Position numbers and translations under genes: made by a program. A DNA stretch of 64,000 bases from Brevibacterium sp. CS2 (GTDB taxonomy: Bacteria > Actinomycetota > Actinomycetes > Actinomycetales > Brevibacteriaceae): the NCBI RefSeq assembly GCF_005280295.1, contig NZ_CP040020.1, positions 620,001 through 684,000 of the forward strand, in the 5' to 3' direction. Below the pieces are notes generated by a model. That model searched no databases, was not told the DNA's origin, and was given only the letters and a program-made list of their open reading frames with translations. Below, piece after piece: positions 35,558 through 44,064 of this stretch (positions are counted from its first letter, which is position 1; each line of letters opens with the position of its first letter).

Positions 35558-36454
35558 ATGATCGTCGCCGCGATCCTCGCCGTGCTCGCACTCGTCGCCG
35601 TCGGCATCGTCGCGCTCACCCAGCGCTCCGGCGGTGAGGGCGGTGCCGGAGGGGCCGCCGGCGAGCTCACCGCGCTGCGCATCGCCGACACCGCGCAGAG
35701 CGACTACCAGGACGCGATCATCGAGGTGGGCCGGGAGAACGGCCTCGACCTCGAGTTCGTCAACTTCGACGACCCGTACCTGCCGAACACCGCGCTGCTC
35801 GAGGGCGAGGTCGACGCGAACTCCTTCCAGCACATCGCCTGGCTCAGCGCGTTCAACGGTGAGAACGACTCCGACATCACCCCGCTGTTCTCGACGAACA
35901 TCTCCCAGTGGGGCCTCTACTCCTCGACCGTCACCGACCTCGCCGAGCTGCCCGACGGCGCCCGCATCGCGATGCCGGACGACCCCTCGAACTTCTCCCG
36001 CGCCCTGTTCATCCTGCAGAGCGCCGGCCTGCTCGAGATCAGCGACGAGGAGGGCTTCTACCCGACCGAGGAGCAGATCACCGCGAACCCGAAGAACATC
36101 GAGTTCGCCCGGCTCGCCCACGAATCCGTGCAGACGGCCTACGAGGACCCGTCCGTCGACGGCGTCGTCGTCGGCACCGACGACTTCGACCCGGCGCTCG
36201 GCATCACCGTCGACGACGCCCTCCAGGCCGAGGATCCCGAGGCGCCCTCCTCCGTGCCGTACACGATCATCGTCGCCACGATGCCCGACCGCGCCGAGGA
36301 CCCGGTGTGGGAGCAGCTCGAGGAGACCTACCGCGACCAGCGGGTCGTCGACGCCTTCAACGAGGAGAAGAACGGCCAGGCCTCCTACGTCGACCGCCCG
36401 CGCAGCGAGCTCCTCGATGCGCTCGAGGAGCTCGACAAGGCCCGCGAAACATGA
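35558..36454 (+). CDS. metQ: methionine ABC transporter substrate-binding protein, membrane-anchored; 5' end probably frameshifted
   Basis: 298 aa as written. An N-terminal membrane anchor (IVAAILAVLALVAVGIVAL) replaces a lipobox. The NLPA/MetQ fold follows: YQDAIIEVGRENGLDLEFVNFDDPYLPNTALLEGEVDANSFQHIAWL (given by its parts) and IAMPDDPSNFSRALFILQSAGLL. It binds methionine or its D-form and delivers it to MetI. A better start, ATG 35416 behind AAGGA, opens a coding-like frame that ends in HLDRRRAG just before the anchor but is one base out of frame at the C/G-rich run near 35545-35557. Removing one base there would give one protein. It overlaps metN by 4 nt. Confidence 0.85.
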   Translation: MIVAAILAVLALVAVGIVALTQRSGGEGGAGGAAGELTALRIADTAQSDYQDAIIEVGRENGLDLEFVNFDDPYLPNTALLEGEVDANSFQHIAWLSAFNGENDSDITPLFSTNISQWGLYSSTVTDLAELPDGARIAMPDDPSNFSRALFILQSAGLLEISDEEGFYPTEEQITANPKNIEFARLAHESVQTAYEDPSVDGVVVGTDDFDPALGITVDDALQAEDPEAPSSVPYTIIVATMPDRAEDPVWEQLEETYRDQRVVDAFNEEKNGQASYVDRPRSELLDALEELDKARET

Positions 36455-37581
36455 GCGACCGGAGCAGCGCCTCGGCCGCGGCCGCCTCCTCGGCCGCTCA
36501 CGAGCAGACCGGGCCGGCCGGCGCCTCCGCCACGACGCCGGGCACCCCGGCCACCCCGGGCACCGACCGGATCGTCCTGTCGGGGGTGTCGAAGACCTTC
36601 ACCACGAAGCAGGGTGCCACCACCGCCGCGCTCGACGACGTCAACCTGTCGGTCGGGGCCGGGGAGATCTTCGGGCTCATCGGCCGTTCGGGCGCGGGCA
36701 AGTCGACGCTGCTGCGGATGATCAACGCGCTCGAGCGGCCCACCTCGGGCACGGTCGAGGTCGACGGCGTCGACCTCGCCGGGGTCACCGGGGACCGGCT
36801 GCGGCGGCTGCGCCACGGCATCGGCATGGTGTTCCAGCAGTTCAACCTCATGAACTCGCGCACGGTGTACGGCAACATCGCCGTACCCCTGCAGCTCGCG
36901 GGGATGAAGGAGGCGCAGATCTCCGCCCGCGTGAGCGAGCTGCTCGACTTCGTGGGCCTCGGCGACAAGGCGTTCGTCAAGCCCCGGCAGCTGTCCGGCG
37001 GGCAGAAGCAGCGGGTCGGGATCGCCCGCGCGATCGCCAACCGGCCCTCGATCCTCCTGTCCGACGAGGCGACGAGCGCGCTCGACCCGCAGACCACCGG
37101 CGACATCGTCGCCCTGCTGCGCTCGGTCAACGAGGAGTTCGGCATCACCATCGTCGTCGTCACCCATGAGATGGACGTCGTCAGCCGGCTCGCGGACCGG
37201 GTGGCGATCCTGTCGGCCGGGCGGGTCGTGGAGACCGGGGAGATCCAGCAGATCCTGTCCCGGCCGGCGCACCCGGTGACCGCCGGGCTCGTCGAGTCCT
37301 ACACGCGGACCGCGCTCACCGAGGCGGAGAAGACCCAGCTGCGCGGCGAGTTCACCGACCACCGGGTCTCCGTGACCGTCGACGACACCCTCGTCGGCAC
37401 CCCGGTGCTGTCGCGGCTCGCCCGCGCGCACGCGGTGGACTTCTCGATCATCCAGGGCGGGGTGGCGCGCGTGAAGAACCACCCCTACGGCCAGCTCAGC
37501 CTCGCCCTCTACGGCGAGGACCGGGCGGTCGAGGCGTTCGTCGCCGAGCTCGGTGCGCAGGCGGAGGTGATCCGCTGGTGA
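36451..37581 (+). CDS. metN: methionine ABC transporter ATP-binding protein
   Basis: 376 aa from ATG 36451. After about 40 low-complexity residues come Walker A GRSGAGKST, the Q-loop VFQQFNLM, the ABC signature LSGGQKQRVGIARAI, Walker B ILLSDEATSALD and the H-loop VVVTHEM. The C-terminal NIL regulatory domain (about residues 300-376, ending AELGAQAEVIRW) senses methionine and is diagnostic for MetN. It overlaps both metQ and metI by 4 nt, so the three genes are translated as a unit. Confidence 0.93.
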   Translation: MSDRSSASAAAASSAAHEQTGPAGASATTPGTPATPGTDRIVLSGVSKTFTTKQGATTAALDDVNLSVGAGEIFGLIGRSGAGKSTLLRMINALERPTSGTVEVDGVDLAGVTGDRLRRLRHGIGMVFQQFNLMNSRTVYGNIAVPLQLAGMKEAQISARVSELLDFVGLGDKAFVKPRQLSGGQKQRVGIARAIANRPSILLSDEATSALDPQTTGDIVALLRSVNEEFGITIVVVTHEMDVVSRLADRVAILSAGRVVETGEIQQILSRPAHPVTAGLVESYTRTALTEAEKTQLRGEFTDHRVSVTVDDTLVGTPVLSRLARAHAVDFSIIQGGVARVKNHPYGQLSLALYGEDRAVEAFVAELGAQAEVIRW

Positions 37582-38234
37582 TCGACTTCGGAACCGTCGT
37601 CCCCAAGGTCGCCGACGCGCTCTTCGAGACGCTCTACATGGTCACCGCGGCGTTCCTCATCGCCGCCGTCGTCGGGCTCTCGCTCGGCATCTTCCTGTTC
37701 GCCACCCGGCCGGGCCAGATCCTCGGGAACCGGGCGGTCCACTTCGTCCTCAACTTCGTCGTCAACATCTTCCGCCCGATCCCGTTCATCATCCTGCTCG
37801 TCGCGCTCACCCCGGTGACGCGGGCGATCATCGGCACGAGCATCGGCCCGAGCGCGGCGATCCCGCCGCTCGCGATCGCAGGCGCGATGGGCATCGCCCG
37901 GGTCGCGGAGTCCAACCTCGTCGCCGTCGACCCCGGCGTGGTCGAGGCCGCCGAGGCGATGGGCGCCCGACCGCTCCACATCCTCTTCGGGTTCGTCGTG
38001 CGCGAGGCGTTCGGCCCGCTGCTCCTGTCGCTGACCTTCATCTCGATCTCACTCATCGACGCCACCGCGGTCGCCGGCGCGGTGGGCGGGGGCGGCCTGG
38101 GCAACCTCGCGCTCACCTACGGCTACCAGCGGTTCGACTGGGCGGTGATGGCGCTCATCATCATCGTGCTCATCGTGCTCGTGCAGTGCGTCCAGTTCCT
38201 CGGGAACTGGATCGCGAAGAGATTCATCGACTAG
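37578..38234 (+). CDS. metI: methionine ABC transporter permease
   Basis: 218 aa from GTG 37578. Five transmembrane helices, and the permease EAA-type loop EAAEAMGARPLHILFGFVVREA contacts MetN. NIFRPIPFIILLVALTP is typical of MetI. It completes the MetNIQ importer and is followed after 7 nt by an aminotransferase gene. Confidence 0.92.
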   Translation: MIDFGTVVPKVADALFETLYMVTAAFLIAAVVGLSLGIFLFATRPGQILGNRAVHFVLNFVVNIFRPIPFIILLVALTPVTRAIIGTSIGPSAAIPPLAIAGAMGIARVAESNLVAVDPGVVEAAEAMGARPLHILFGFVVREAFGPLLLSLTFISISLIDATAVAGAVGGGGLGNLALTYGYQRFDWAVMALIIIVLIVLVQCVQFLGNWIAKRFID

Positions 38235-38241
38235 GAGACCC

Positions 38242-39630
38242 ATGACCCACCTCGACAGCACCGCACCCACCGGCACCGATCCCGCGCGCACCCGGCTGCC
38301 CGGCGGGAGCTCCCTGCTCTCCGGCCTGCCCGGTCGGCAGGGGTTCGGGGACGCCAGCCTGATCCGGGTCGGCACCGGCAGCATCGACCTCGGCGGCGGC
38401 AATCCGGACAGGTCCCTCCTCCCGGTCGACCTCTACCGCGAGGCCGTCCACGAGCTCATGGACTCCCCCGGCTACGGCGCGCGGCTGGGCTACGTGCCGG
38501 CGGCGGGAACACCGTCGTTCCGCGCGCTCCTCGCCGAGCGCGAAGGCGTCTCACCCGAGCGGATCATCGTCACCAGCGGCGGCATCAACGGCCTCGCCCT
38601 CGCGGTGCTCGGCACCCTCGATCCAGGGGACACGATCGTCGTCGACGATCCGATCTTCCCGCTGTTCCTCCGCGTCCTCGACCTCGTGCCGGGCGTGCGG
38701 GTCGTGCCCGTCGGGGTGCAGGCCGACGGTCTCGACGTCGACGAGCTCGAGTCGCACCTCGCCGCCGGGGTGCGTCCGCAGGCGGTGTTCACGGTGCCGA
38801 CCTTCCACAATCCGGGCGGCGCGGTGCTGTCCGCCCAGAAGGCGCAGCGGCTCACCGAGCTCGCCGAGCGCTGGGGGTTCACCGTGTTCGCCGACGACCC
38901 GTACCGTGAGCTCGCCTTCCCCGGGGCCGAGGTGCCCGCGGCTGCGTGGGTCCGAGACAGCGAGCACGTGATCGGGGTCAACACCTTCTCGAAGACCCTG
39001 GGGCCGGCGCTGCGGCTGGGCTACAACGTCGTCCCGTCGGCGCTCGCGGAGCAGTACGTCAAGCTCCGCAACCGGCTCGACGGGCAGGCGAGCGGGGTGC
39101 TCCAGGACATCGTCGAGCGGATCGTGGGACGACCGGAGTACGCGCAGGCCAATGCCGCCGCGGGTGCGGTGTACGCGCAGAAGGCCCGGGCACTCCACGG
39201 TGCGCTGCACCGCGAGCTGCCGGGCGAGCTCGACATCATCGAGCCGCAGGGCGGGTTCTTCCTGTGGGCGCGGTTCCGCGACCAGGAGGCCGACTTCGCG
39301 GCCCTGTTCGACGCCGCCCAGGACGAGGGGCTCGTCTATCAGCGCGGCGAATGGTTCGGGGTCACCCCGACGGGTGGTGCGGGCGGCGCTTCAGGTGCGG
39401 CGAGTGCGGCGGGTGCCGCCAGCGCGGCGGGCGCGGCGGGCGACGCTGTAGGCGCCGCGAATGCTGCGGGTCCTGTCGGCGACGCTGCAGGCGCGGCGGG
39501 CCAGAGCATCGGCGGCGACCCCTCGCGCACTCGTGGGGCCGTGCGCCTGACCTTCGCCCAGCTCGACGTCCCCTCGCTCGAGGAGGGCGCCGCCCGCCTC
39601 GGTCGCGCCTGGCGACGCATCCACGGCTGA
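38242..39630 (+). CDS. PLP-dependent class I/II aminotransferase (2-aminoadipate/aromatic type)
   Basis: 462 aa from ATG 38242. A fold-type I aminotransferase: GYGARLGYVPAAGTPSFRALLA, TSGGINGLALAVLGTLDPGD, FHNPGGAVLS and the PLP-lysine motif NTFSKTLGPALRLGY. It lacks an N-terminal HTH, so it resembles LysN/Aro8-type enzymes and not GntR fusions. An Ala/Gly-rich insert at about residues 374-430 lies just before the C-terminal strand GAVRLTFAQLD. Its place 7 nt after metI suggests a link to methionine, for example 2-oxo-4-methylthiobutyrate transamination. This is inferred only. Confidence 0.85.
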   Translation: MTHLDSTAPTGTDPARTRLPGGSSLLSGLPGRQGFGDASLIRVGTGSIDLGGGNPDRSLLPVDLYREAVHELMDSPGYGARLGYVPAAGTPSFRALLAEREGVSPERIIVTSGGINGLALAVLGTLDPGDTIVVDDPIFPLFLRVLDLVPGVRVVPVGVQADGLDVDELESHLAAGVRPQAVFTVPTFHNPGGAVLSAQKAQRLTELAERWGFTVFADDPYRELAFPGAEVPAAAWVRDSEHVIGVNTFSKTLGPALRLGYNVVPSALAEQYVKLRNRLDGQASGVLQDIVERIVGRPEYAQANAAAGAVYAQKARALHGALHRELPGELDIIEPQGGFFLWARFRDQEADFAALFDAAQDEGLVYQRGEWFGVTPTGGAGGASGAASAAGAASAAGAAGDAVGAANAAGPVGDAAGAAGQSIGGDPSRTRGAVRLTFAQLDVPSLEEGAARLGRAWRRIHG

Positions 39631-39739
39631 GGACGCACGCGGCAGCGCGGCCGGCCCTTCCGGGGCCGGCTCGGGGCCGGTTCGGGTGCCGGTCCTTCCG
39701 AGGCCGATTCCGTGCGAGAGCGTCGTTCCGCAGTCACCC

Positions 39740-39845
39740 CAGTGCGGTTACGGACGAGTATCCGCACTGAGGTGCACCGGGAACCGGCAGACCGCACTGG
39801 ATCGCCCCGGGAACCAGCAGACCGCACTGGGGTGCACCGGGAGCG
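39740..39845. repeat. intergenic repeat family B, copy 2, with extra 30-bp tandem units
   Basis: CAGTGCGGTTAC and TATCCGCACTG (39740-39769) as in the other copies, then CCGGGAACCGGCAGACCGCACTGG followed by a second near-identical 30-bp unit (GAACCAGCAGACCGCACTGG). It lies between the convergent aminotransferase and pyruvate oxidase genes; the rest of 39631-39888 is GC-rich with no gene. Confidence 0.75.
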
Positions 39846-39888
39846 CCGGCTTCCCGTACCCCAGCGGCAGAGAGCCGGGCAAGCGCCC

Positions 39889-41604
39889 TCAGAACAGCTG
39901 GCGGAGGTTCGCCTTGGCGAGGTCGATGAGCTCGTCGCCGCGGCCGCTCATCACGGTGCGGATCGCGTAGAGCGCGAAGCCCTTGGCCTGCTCCGCCGTC
40001 ACGCTCGGCGGCATCGACAGCTCCTGCTGCTCGGTGACGACGTCGAGCAGGGCGGGTCCGTCGTGGGCGAGAAACTCCTCGACGGCTGCCGGCAGGTCCT
40101 GCGCCGACTCGACGCGGATCCCGCGGATCCCGACCGCCTCGGCGACACGGGCGAAGTCCGGGTTCTTCAGGTCCGTGCCGAAGTTGACGTAGCCGGCGGC
40201 CTTCATCTCGAGCTCGACGAAGTTGAGCGAGGAGTTGTTGTACACCACGGTCTTCACCGGCAGCTCGTTCTGGGTCAGGGTGATGAGCTCGCCGAGGAGC
40301 ATCGCGAGTCCCCCGTCGCCGGCGAGCGCGATGACCTGCCGGTCCCGGTCGGTGGCCTGGACGCCGACGGCCTGCGACACCGCGTTCGCCATCGACCCGT
40401 GGGTGAACGACCCGATGAGCCGGCGGCGCCCGTTCATCGTGAGATAGCGGGCCGCCCACATCACCGGGGAGCCGACGTCGGGGAGGAACACCGCATCGTC
40501 TGCGGCCGCCTCGTCGATGAGCCGGGTGAGGTACTGCGGGTGGATGGTGCGTTTGGTCGGGCCGGCGAGCTCGTCGAGCTTCTTCCGGGTCTTCGCGTAG
40601 TGCTTGGTCATCGTGTCGAGGTGCTTGCTGCTCGTCTTGGCCGTGAGCCGGGGCAGCAGGGCCTCGATGGTCTCGGAGACCCCGCCGACGAGCGGGATGT
40701 CGACCGGGGTGCGCCGCCCGATCTGCTCCCCGCGGATGTCGACCTGCACGACCGTGGCGTCGCCCGGATAGAACTGCGGGTAGGGCAGGTCGGAGCCGAG
40801 GACCAGCAGCGTCTCCGCCTCCATCATCGCGCGGTAGCCTGAGGCGAAGCCGAGCAGCCCGGTCATCCCCACGTCGAAGTGGTTGTCGTACTCGACGTGC
40901 TCCTTGCCGCGCAGGGCGTGGACGATCGGTGCCTGCAGGGTCTCTGCGATCGCCAGCAGCTCTGCGTGCGCCCCGGCGGTGCCGGCTCCGGCGAGGATCG
41001 TCACGCGCGAGCACGTGTTGAGCGCCTCGGCGGCGAAGTCGAGCTGCGACTCGGCAGGGATGACGCGGGAGGGGTGCGCGGTGATCACCTCGGGTCCGGC
41101 GTCGAGCTGCGCCTGCAGCACGTCCCCGGAGACCACGAGCACGGCGACGCCGCGCTTCTCGAGCGCCTCGCGCATGGCGATGCGCAGCAGCCGGGGCATC
41201 TGATCGGCCCGGGTGACGTGCTCGGCGTAGACGCTGCACTCGCGGAACAGGTCCTGCGGGTGGGTCTCCTGGAAGTATCCGGTGCCGATCTCGGAGCTCG
41301 GGATGTGCGCGGCGATCGCGAGGACCGGCACGCGCGAGCGCTGGGCGTCGAACAGGCCGTTGATGAGGTGGAGGTTGCCCGGCCCGCAGCTGCCCGCGCA
41401 CACCGCGAGCCCGCCGGTCATCTGCGCCTCGGACGAGGCGGCGAAGGCGGCCGCCTCCTCGTGCCTGACGTGGACCCAGCCGAGGCGGGAGTGGGTGCGC
41501 AGGGCATCGGTGAAGGCGTTGAGGGAGTCCCCGGGGAGGCCGTAGACGCGTTCCACGCCGCTCTCGGACAGGGTTTTGACGATGTTCTCGGACACGGTGG
41601 CCAT
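39889..41604 (-). CDS. poxB: pyruvate oxidase / pyruvate:quinone oxidoreductase
   Basis: 571 aa from ATG 41604 (AAGGA 8 nt upstream). ThDP-dependent enzyme in three domains: the N-terminal Pyr domain (GVERVYGLPGDSLNAF, VRHEEAAAFAASSEAQ with the catalytic Glu), the FAD-binding middle domain, and the PP domain with GDGGLAMLLGEL...NN (ThDP motif). The C-terminal helix, about 25 residues ending in NLRQLF, is consistent with the amphipathic membrane-binding tail of PoxB. It converts pyruvate to acetate and CO2 and passes electrons to quinone. Convergent with the aminotransferase; monocistronic. Confidence 0.9.
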   Translation of the reverse strand: MATVSENIVKTLSESGVERVYGLPGDSLNAFTDALRTHSRLGWVHVRHEEAAAFAASSEAQMTGGLAVCAGSCGPGNLHLINGLFDAQRSRVPVLAIAAHIPSSEIGTGYFQETHPQDLFRECSVYAEHVTRADQMPRLLRIAMREALEKRGVAVLVVSGDVLQAQLDAGPEVITAHPSRVIPAESQLDFAAEALNTCSRVTILAGAGTAGAHAELLAIAETLQAPIVHALRGKEHVEYDNHFDVGMTGLLGFASGYRAMMEAETLLVLGSDLPYPQFYPGDATVVQVDIRGEQIGRRTPVDIPLVGGVSETIEALLPRLTAKTSSKHLDTMTKHYAKTRKKLDELAGPTKRTIHPQYLTRLIDEAAADDAVFLPDVGSPVMWAARYLTMNGRRRLIGSFTHGSMANAVSQAVGVQATDRDRQVIALAGDGGLAMLLGELITLTQNELPVKTVVYNNSSLNFVELEMKAAGYVNFGTDLKNPDFARVAEAVGIRGIRVESAQDLPAAVEEFLAHDGPALLDVVTEQQELSMPPSVTAEQAKGFALYAIRTVMSGRGDELIDLAKANLRQLF

Positions 41605-41770
41605 GACGCAATCCTTCCGTGCACCGCGGAGGCGGCTGACCGCCGGGCGGTGCGGTGTCGGGTGTGATCGTGCATGATCGAGTCTATGCCCGGTGGCCGG
41701 CCCCGGATCCAGGCGCTGGGGCCGGGTGGGTGCGGTGCGCGCGAGGTCCGGGGCGGTGTTCGGAGTCGAT

Positions 41771-41833
41771 CCAGTGCGGTTACTTCTCGATATCCGCACT
41801 GGAACAGCCGTGGAAAGCGTGCCACCGCACTGA
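41771..41833. repeat. intergenic repeat family B, copy 3
   Basis: CCAGTGCGGTTAC (41771-41783) and TATCCGCACTGG (41791-41802), then ACCGCACTG (41824-41832) at the same distance as in the other copies. It lies between poxB and the Moco-cluster gene moeB. Confidence 0.75.
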
Positions 41834-41846
41834 GGTGGCCTCGGAC

Positions 41847-42992
41847 TCAGGGACCGATGCGCAGTCCGGGGTCGATGCGTCGCGCCCAGGCCTCGATACC
41901 GCCGGCGACGTCGTGGACGCGGTACCCGCGCGCGCTGAGCGCGGCGGCGGCGCGCGCGGACCGGGCACCGGAGCGGCAGTGGACGAACACCTCGGCCCCG
42001 GCGGGCGTCGGCAGGTCCTCCCCGGCGAGGATCCGGTCGAGCGGCACGAGGCGCGCGCCAGGGATCGCGGCCGCCGCGTGCTCGCCCGGTTCGCGCACGT
42101 CGAGGAGCGCGAACTCGCGGGCCCCGGCATCCCGCTCCCCGAGTGCTGCGGCGAGCTGCTCGACGGTGACGAGGGAGCGGATCCCGGCGCCGACCTCGGC
42201 CGCGGCGGCGGGCCGGTGGACGTCGGGGTTCGCGGCGAGCGGCACGGACTCCCAGGTTCCGGTGCGCATGTCGTGGACGAGGACGGTGCCGATGAGCGGC
42301 GTGCCGTAGCCGAGGACGAGCTTGATCACCTCGGCGGCCATCGCGACGCCGAGGACGCCGGGCACCACGCCGAGCACGCCGCCCTCCGCGCAGGACGGCA
42401 CGCTGCCCGGTGCGGGGACGTCGGGGTAGAGGTCGCGGTAGACGGGGCCGCGTCGGGCGTCGAACACGCTGAGCTGCCCGCCGGCGCCGAGCACCGCGCC
42501 CCACACGTGCGGGATCCCGAGGACGGTGGAGGCGTCGGACACGAGGTAGCGGGTCTCGAAGTTGTCGGAGCCGTCGAGCACGATGTCGTAGTCGCCCAGC
42601 AGGGCGAGCACGGTGTCCCGGCTCAGGCGCTCACGGTGGGTGGCGACGGTGATCTCGGGGTTGAGAGCGGTGAGCGCACGGGCGGCGGAGTCGACCTTGG
42701 GCCGGCCGATGTCGGCGGTGCAGTGGATGATCTGCCGGTGGAGGTTGCTCAGGTCGACGGTGTCGTCGTCGACGATGCCGAGCGTGCCGATCCCGGCGCC
42801 GGCGAGGTAGAGGGCCGCCGGGGCGCCGAGGCCGCCCGCCCCGATGCACAGGACGCGGGCGGCCCTCAGGCGCTCCTGGCCATCGGGCCCGACGCCGGGG
42901 ACGGTGATCTGCCGGTCGTAGCGCCCGGGGCCGGCTGCTGGGCCGGGGCTCGGGTGCTCGTGCGGGCCGGCCGCTGACCCGGGGTCGGTCAT
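41847..42992 (-). CDS. moeB: molybdopterin-synthase adenylyltransferase with C-terminal rhodanese domain (MoeBR/MoeZ type)
   Basis: 381 aa from ATG 42992, overlapping moaE by 2-3 nt. The N-terminal ThiF/E1 domain has the ATP loop VLCIGAGGLGAPAALYLAGAG, then DDDTVDLSNLHRQIIH with the conserved Asp/Arg, and a catalytic-Cys region (VPSCAEGGVLG). The C-terminal rhodanese domain has VHCRSGARSARAA with the persulfide Cys. This MoeZR-type enzyme adenylates and thiocarboxylates MoaD so that molybdopterin synthase can insert sulfur. No zinc CxxC pairs are visible. It heads the last position of the minus-strand Moco genes. Confidence 0.88.
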   Translation of the reverse strand: MTDPGSAAGPHEHPSPGPAAGPGRYDRQITVPGVGPDGQERLRAARVLCIGAGGLGAPAALYLAGAGIGTLGIVDDDTVDLSNLHRQIIHCTADIGRPKVDSAARALTALNPEITVATHRERLSRDTVLALLGDYDIVLDGSDNFETRYLVSDASTVLGIPHVWGAVLGAGGQLSVFDARRGPVYRDLYPDVPAPGSVPSCAEGGVLGVVPGVLGVAMAAEVIKLVLGYGTPLIGTVLVHDMRTGTWESVPLAANPDVHRPAAAAEVGAGIRSLVTVEQLAAALGERDAGAREFALLDVREPGEHAAAAIPGARLVPLDRILAGEDLPTPAGAEVFVHCRSGARSARAAAALSARGYRVHDVAGGIEAWARRIDPGLRIGP

Positions 42993-43489
42993 GCGAGGCC
43001 GACCCACGAGTGGTCGCCGCCGGCGTAGTCCTGGCGCTTCCAGATCGGCACCTCGGCCTTGATCGCGTCGACGAGGGCGGCGCAGCACGCGAAGGCCTCC
43101 GTCCGGTGCGCCGAGGCCACGGCGACGACGAGCGCGTCCTCACCGACGCGCAACGGACCGATCCGGTGTGCGGCGTCGACGCGCACCCCGGGATGCTCCG
43201 CCGCGACCCGGGCGACGACCTCGGCGATGATCGCTGCGGCGTCCGGATGGGCTGTGTAGTCGAGGGCGACGACGTCGGTGCGGCCCTCGTCGTGGTTGCG
43301 GATGACACCGGAGAACACGACGGCGGCACCCGTCTCCACTGTCGTCACCGCAGCTTGCGCCGCACGCGGGTCGAGGGGATCGGTGGTGATGCGGGCGGCG
43401 ACGTACGGGGCCGGGGTGTTCTCGCACTGCCGCGCACCGGACCTGCTGGGGTGCGTCTGCTCGTCGGGCGAGCCCGGCCGGCCGGTCAC
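42989..43489 (-). CDS. moaE: molybdopterin synthase catalytic subunit MoaE
   Basis: 166 aa from GTG 43489, which overlaps the mog stop by 4 nt. After about 30 leader residues comes the MoaE fold with GAAVVFSGVIRNHDEGR, LDYTAHPDAA, HRIGPLRVGEDALVVAVASAHR and KAEVPIWKRQDY (conserved Lys pair region). It receives sulfur from MoaD-thiocarboxylate and converts precursor Z to molybdopterin. A large low-complexity frame lies upstream and was rejected as a start. Confidence 0.9.
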   Translation of the reverse strand: MTGRPGSPDEQTHPSRSGARQCENTPAPYVAARITTDPLDPRAAQAAVTTVETGAAVVFSGVIRNHDEGRTDVVALDYTAHPDAAAIIAEVVARVAAEHPGVRVDAAHRIGPLRVGEDALVVAVASAHRTEAFACCAALVDAIKAEVPIWKRQDYAGGDHSWVGLA

Positions 43490-44019
43490 GGCCGGTCCCC
43501 GTGGTCGCGGAGGCCCTCGAGCTGGGCCTGGAGGTGGGACAGCAGCCCGTCGAGCACGGCGATGCCGTCGCGGACTGCGCCCGGGGATCCGGGGAGGGTG
43601 ACGATGAAGGTCCGGCCCCGCACCCCGGCGACACCGCGGCTGAGCACGGCCGTCGGCACGCTCTCCATCCCGGCGCTCCACAGGGCGTGCATGATGCCGG
43701 GCATCGGGCGATCGAGGAACGGCTCGACGAGCTCCGGGGTCCGGTCGCTCGGGTTGATCCCGGTGCCGCCGGTGGTGACGAGGACGCGCGGGAGGTCGAC
43801 GGGCGGGCGGTCCTCGAGGAGGGTGCGGAGCGCCTCGGCCACGGGTTCCCCGTCGGCGACGACGAGCGGTGCTGGGCAGTCGTAGCCGCGTCCGGTCAGC
43901 CAGTCGACGAGGAGCGGGCCGGTCCGGTCCTCTGCCTGCCCCGCGGCGGCGGACGTCGAGGCGACGACGACGGCCGCCGAGCGCCCCGCCCCGAAGCGCG
44001 GATCAGTCGAGGTGTGCAC
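43486..44019 (-). CDS. mog: molybdopterin adenylyltransferase (MogA/MoaB type)
   Basis: 177 aa from GTG 44019 (GGAG 5 nt upstream). Motifs VLVTTGGTGINPSDRTPE and FIVTLPGSPGAVRDGI bind molybdopterin and ATP. It adenylates molybdopterin before molybdate insertion. It sits between moeA and moaE in a minus-strand unit with 4-nt overlaps. Confidence 0.9.
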   Translation of the reverse strand: MHTSTDPRFGAGRSAAVVVASTSAAAGQAEDRTGPLLVDWLTGRGYDCPAPLVVADGEPVAEALRTLLEDRPPVDLPRVLVTTGGTGINPSDRTPELVEPFLDRPMPGIMHALWSAGMESVPTAVLSRGVAGVRGRTFIVTLPGSPGAVRDGIAVLDGLLSHLQAQLEGLRDHGDRP

Positions 44020-44064
44020 CCGTACTCCTGTTCGATGTGCTCATGATCCCCATCGTAGGCGCCA

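Noticed and set aside
39781-39850. Short CRISPR array from the repeated ACCGCACTGG units
   Set aside because: Only two or three units with near-identical 'spacers'; it is a copy of repeat family B.
41605-42504. N-terminal extension of pyruvate oxidase into the moeB region
   Set aside because: The extension reads antisense-like Arg-rich sequence over moeB; ATG 41604 has an AAGGA site and family-like start.
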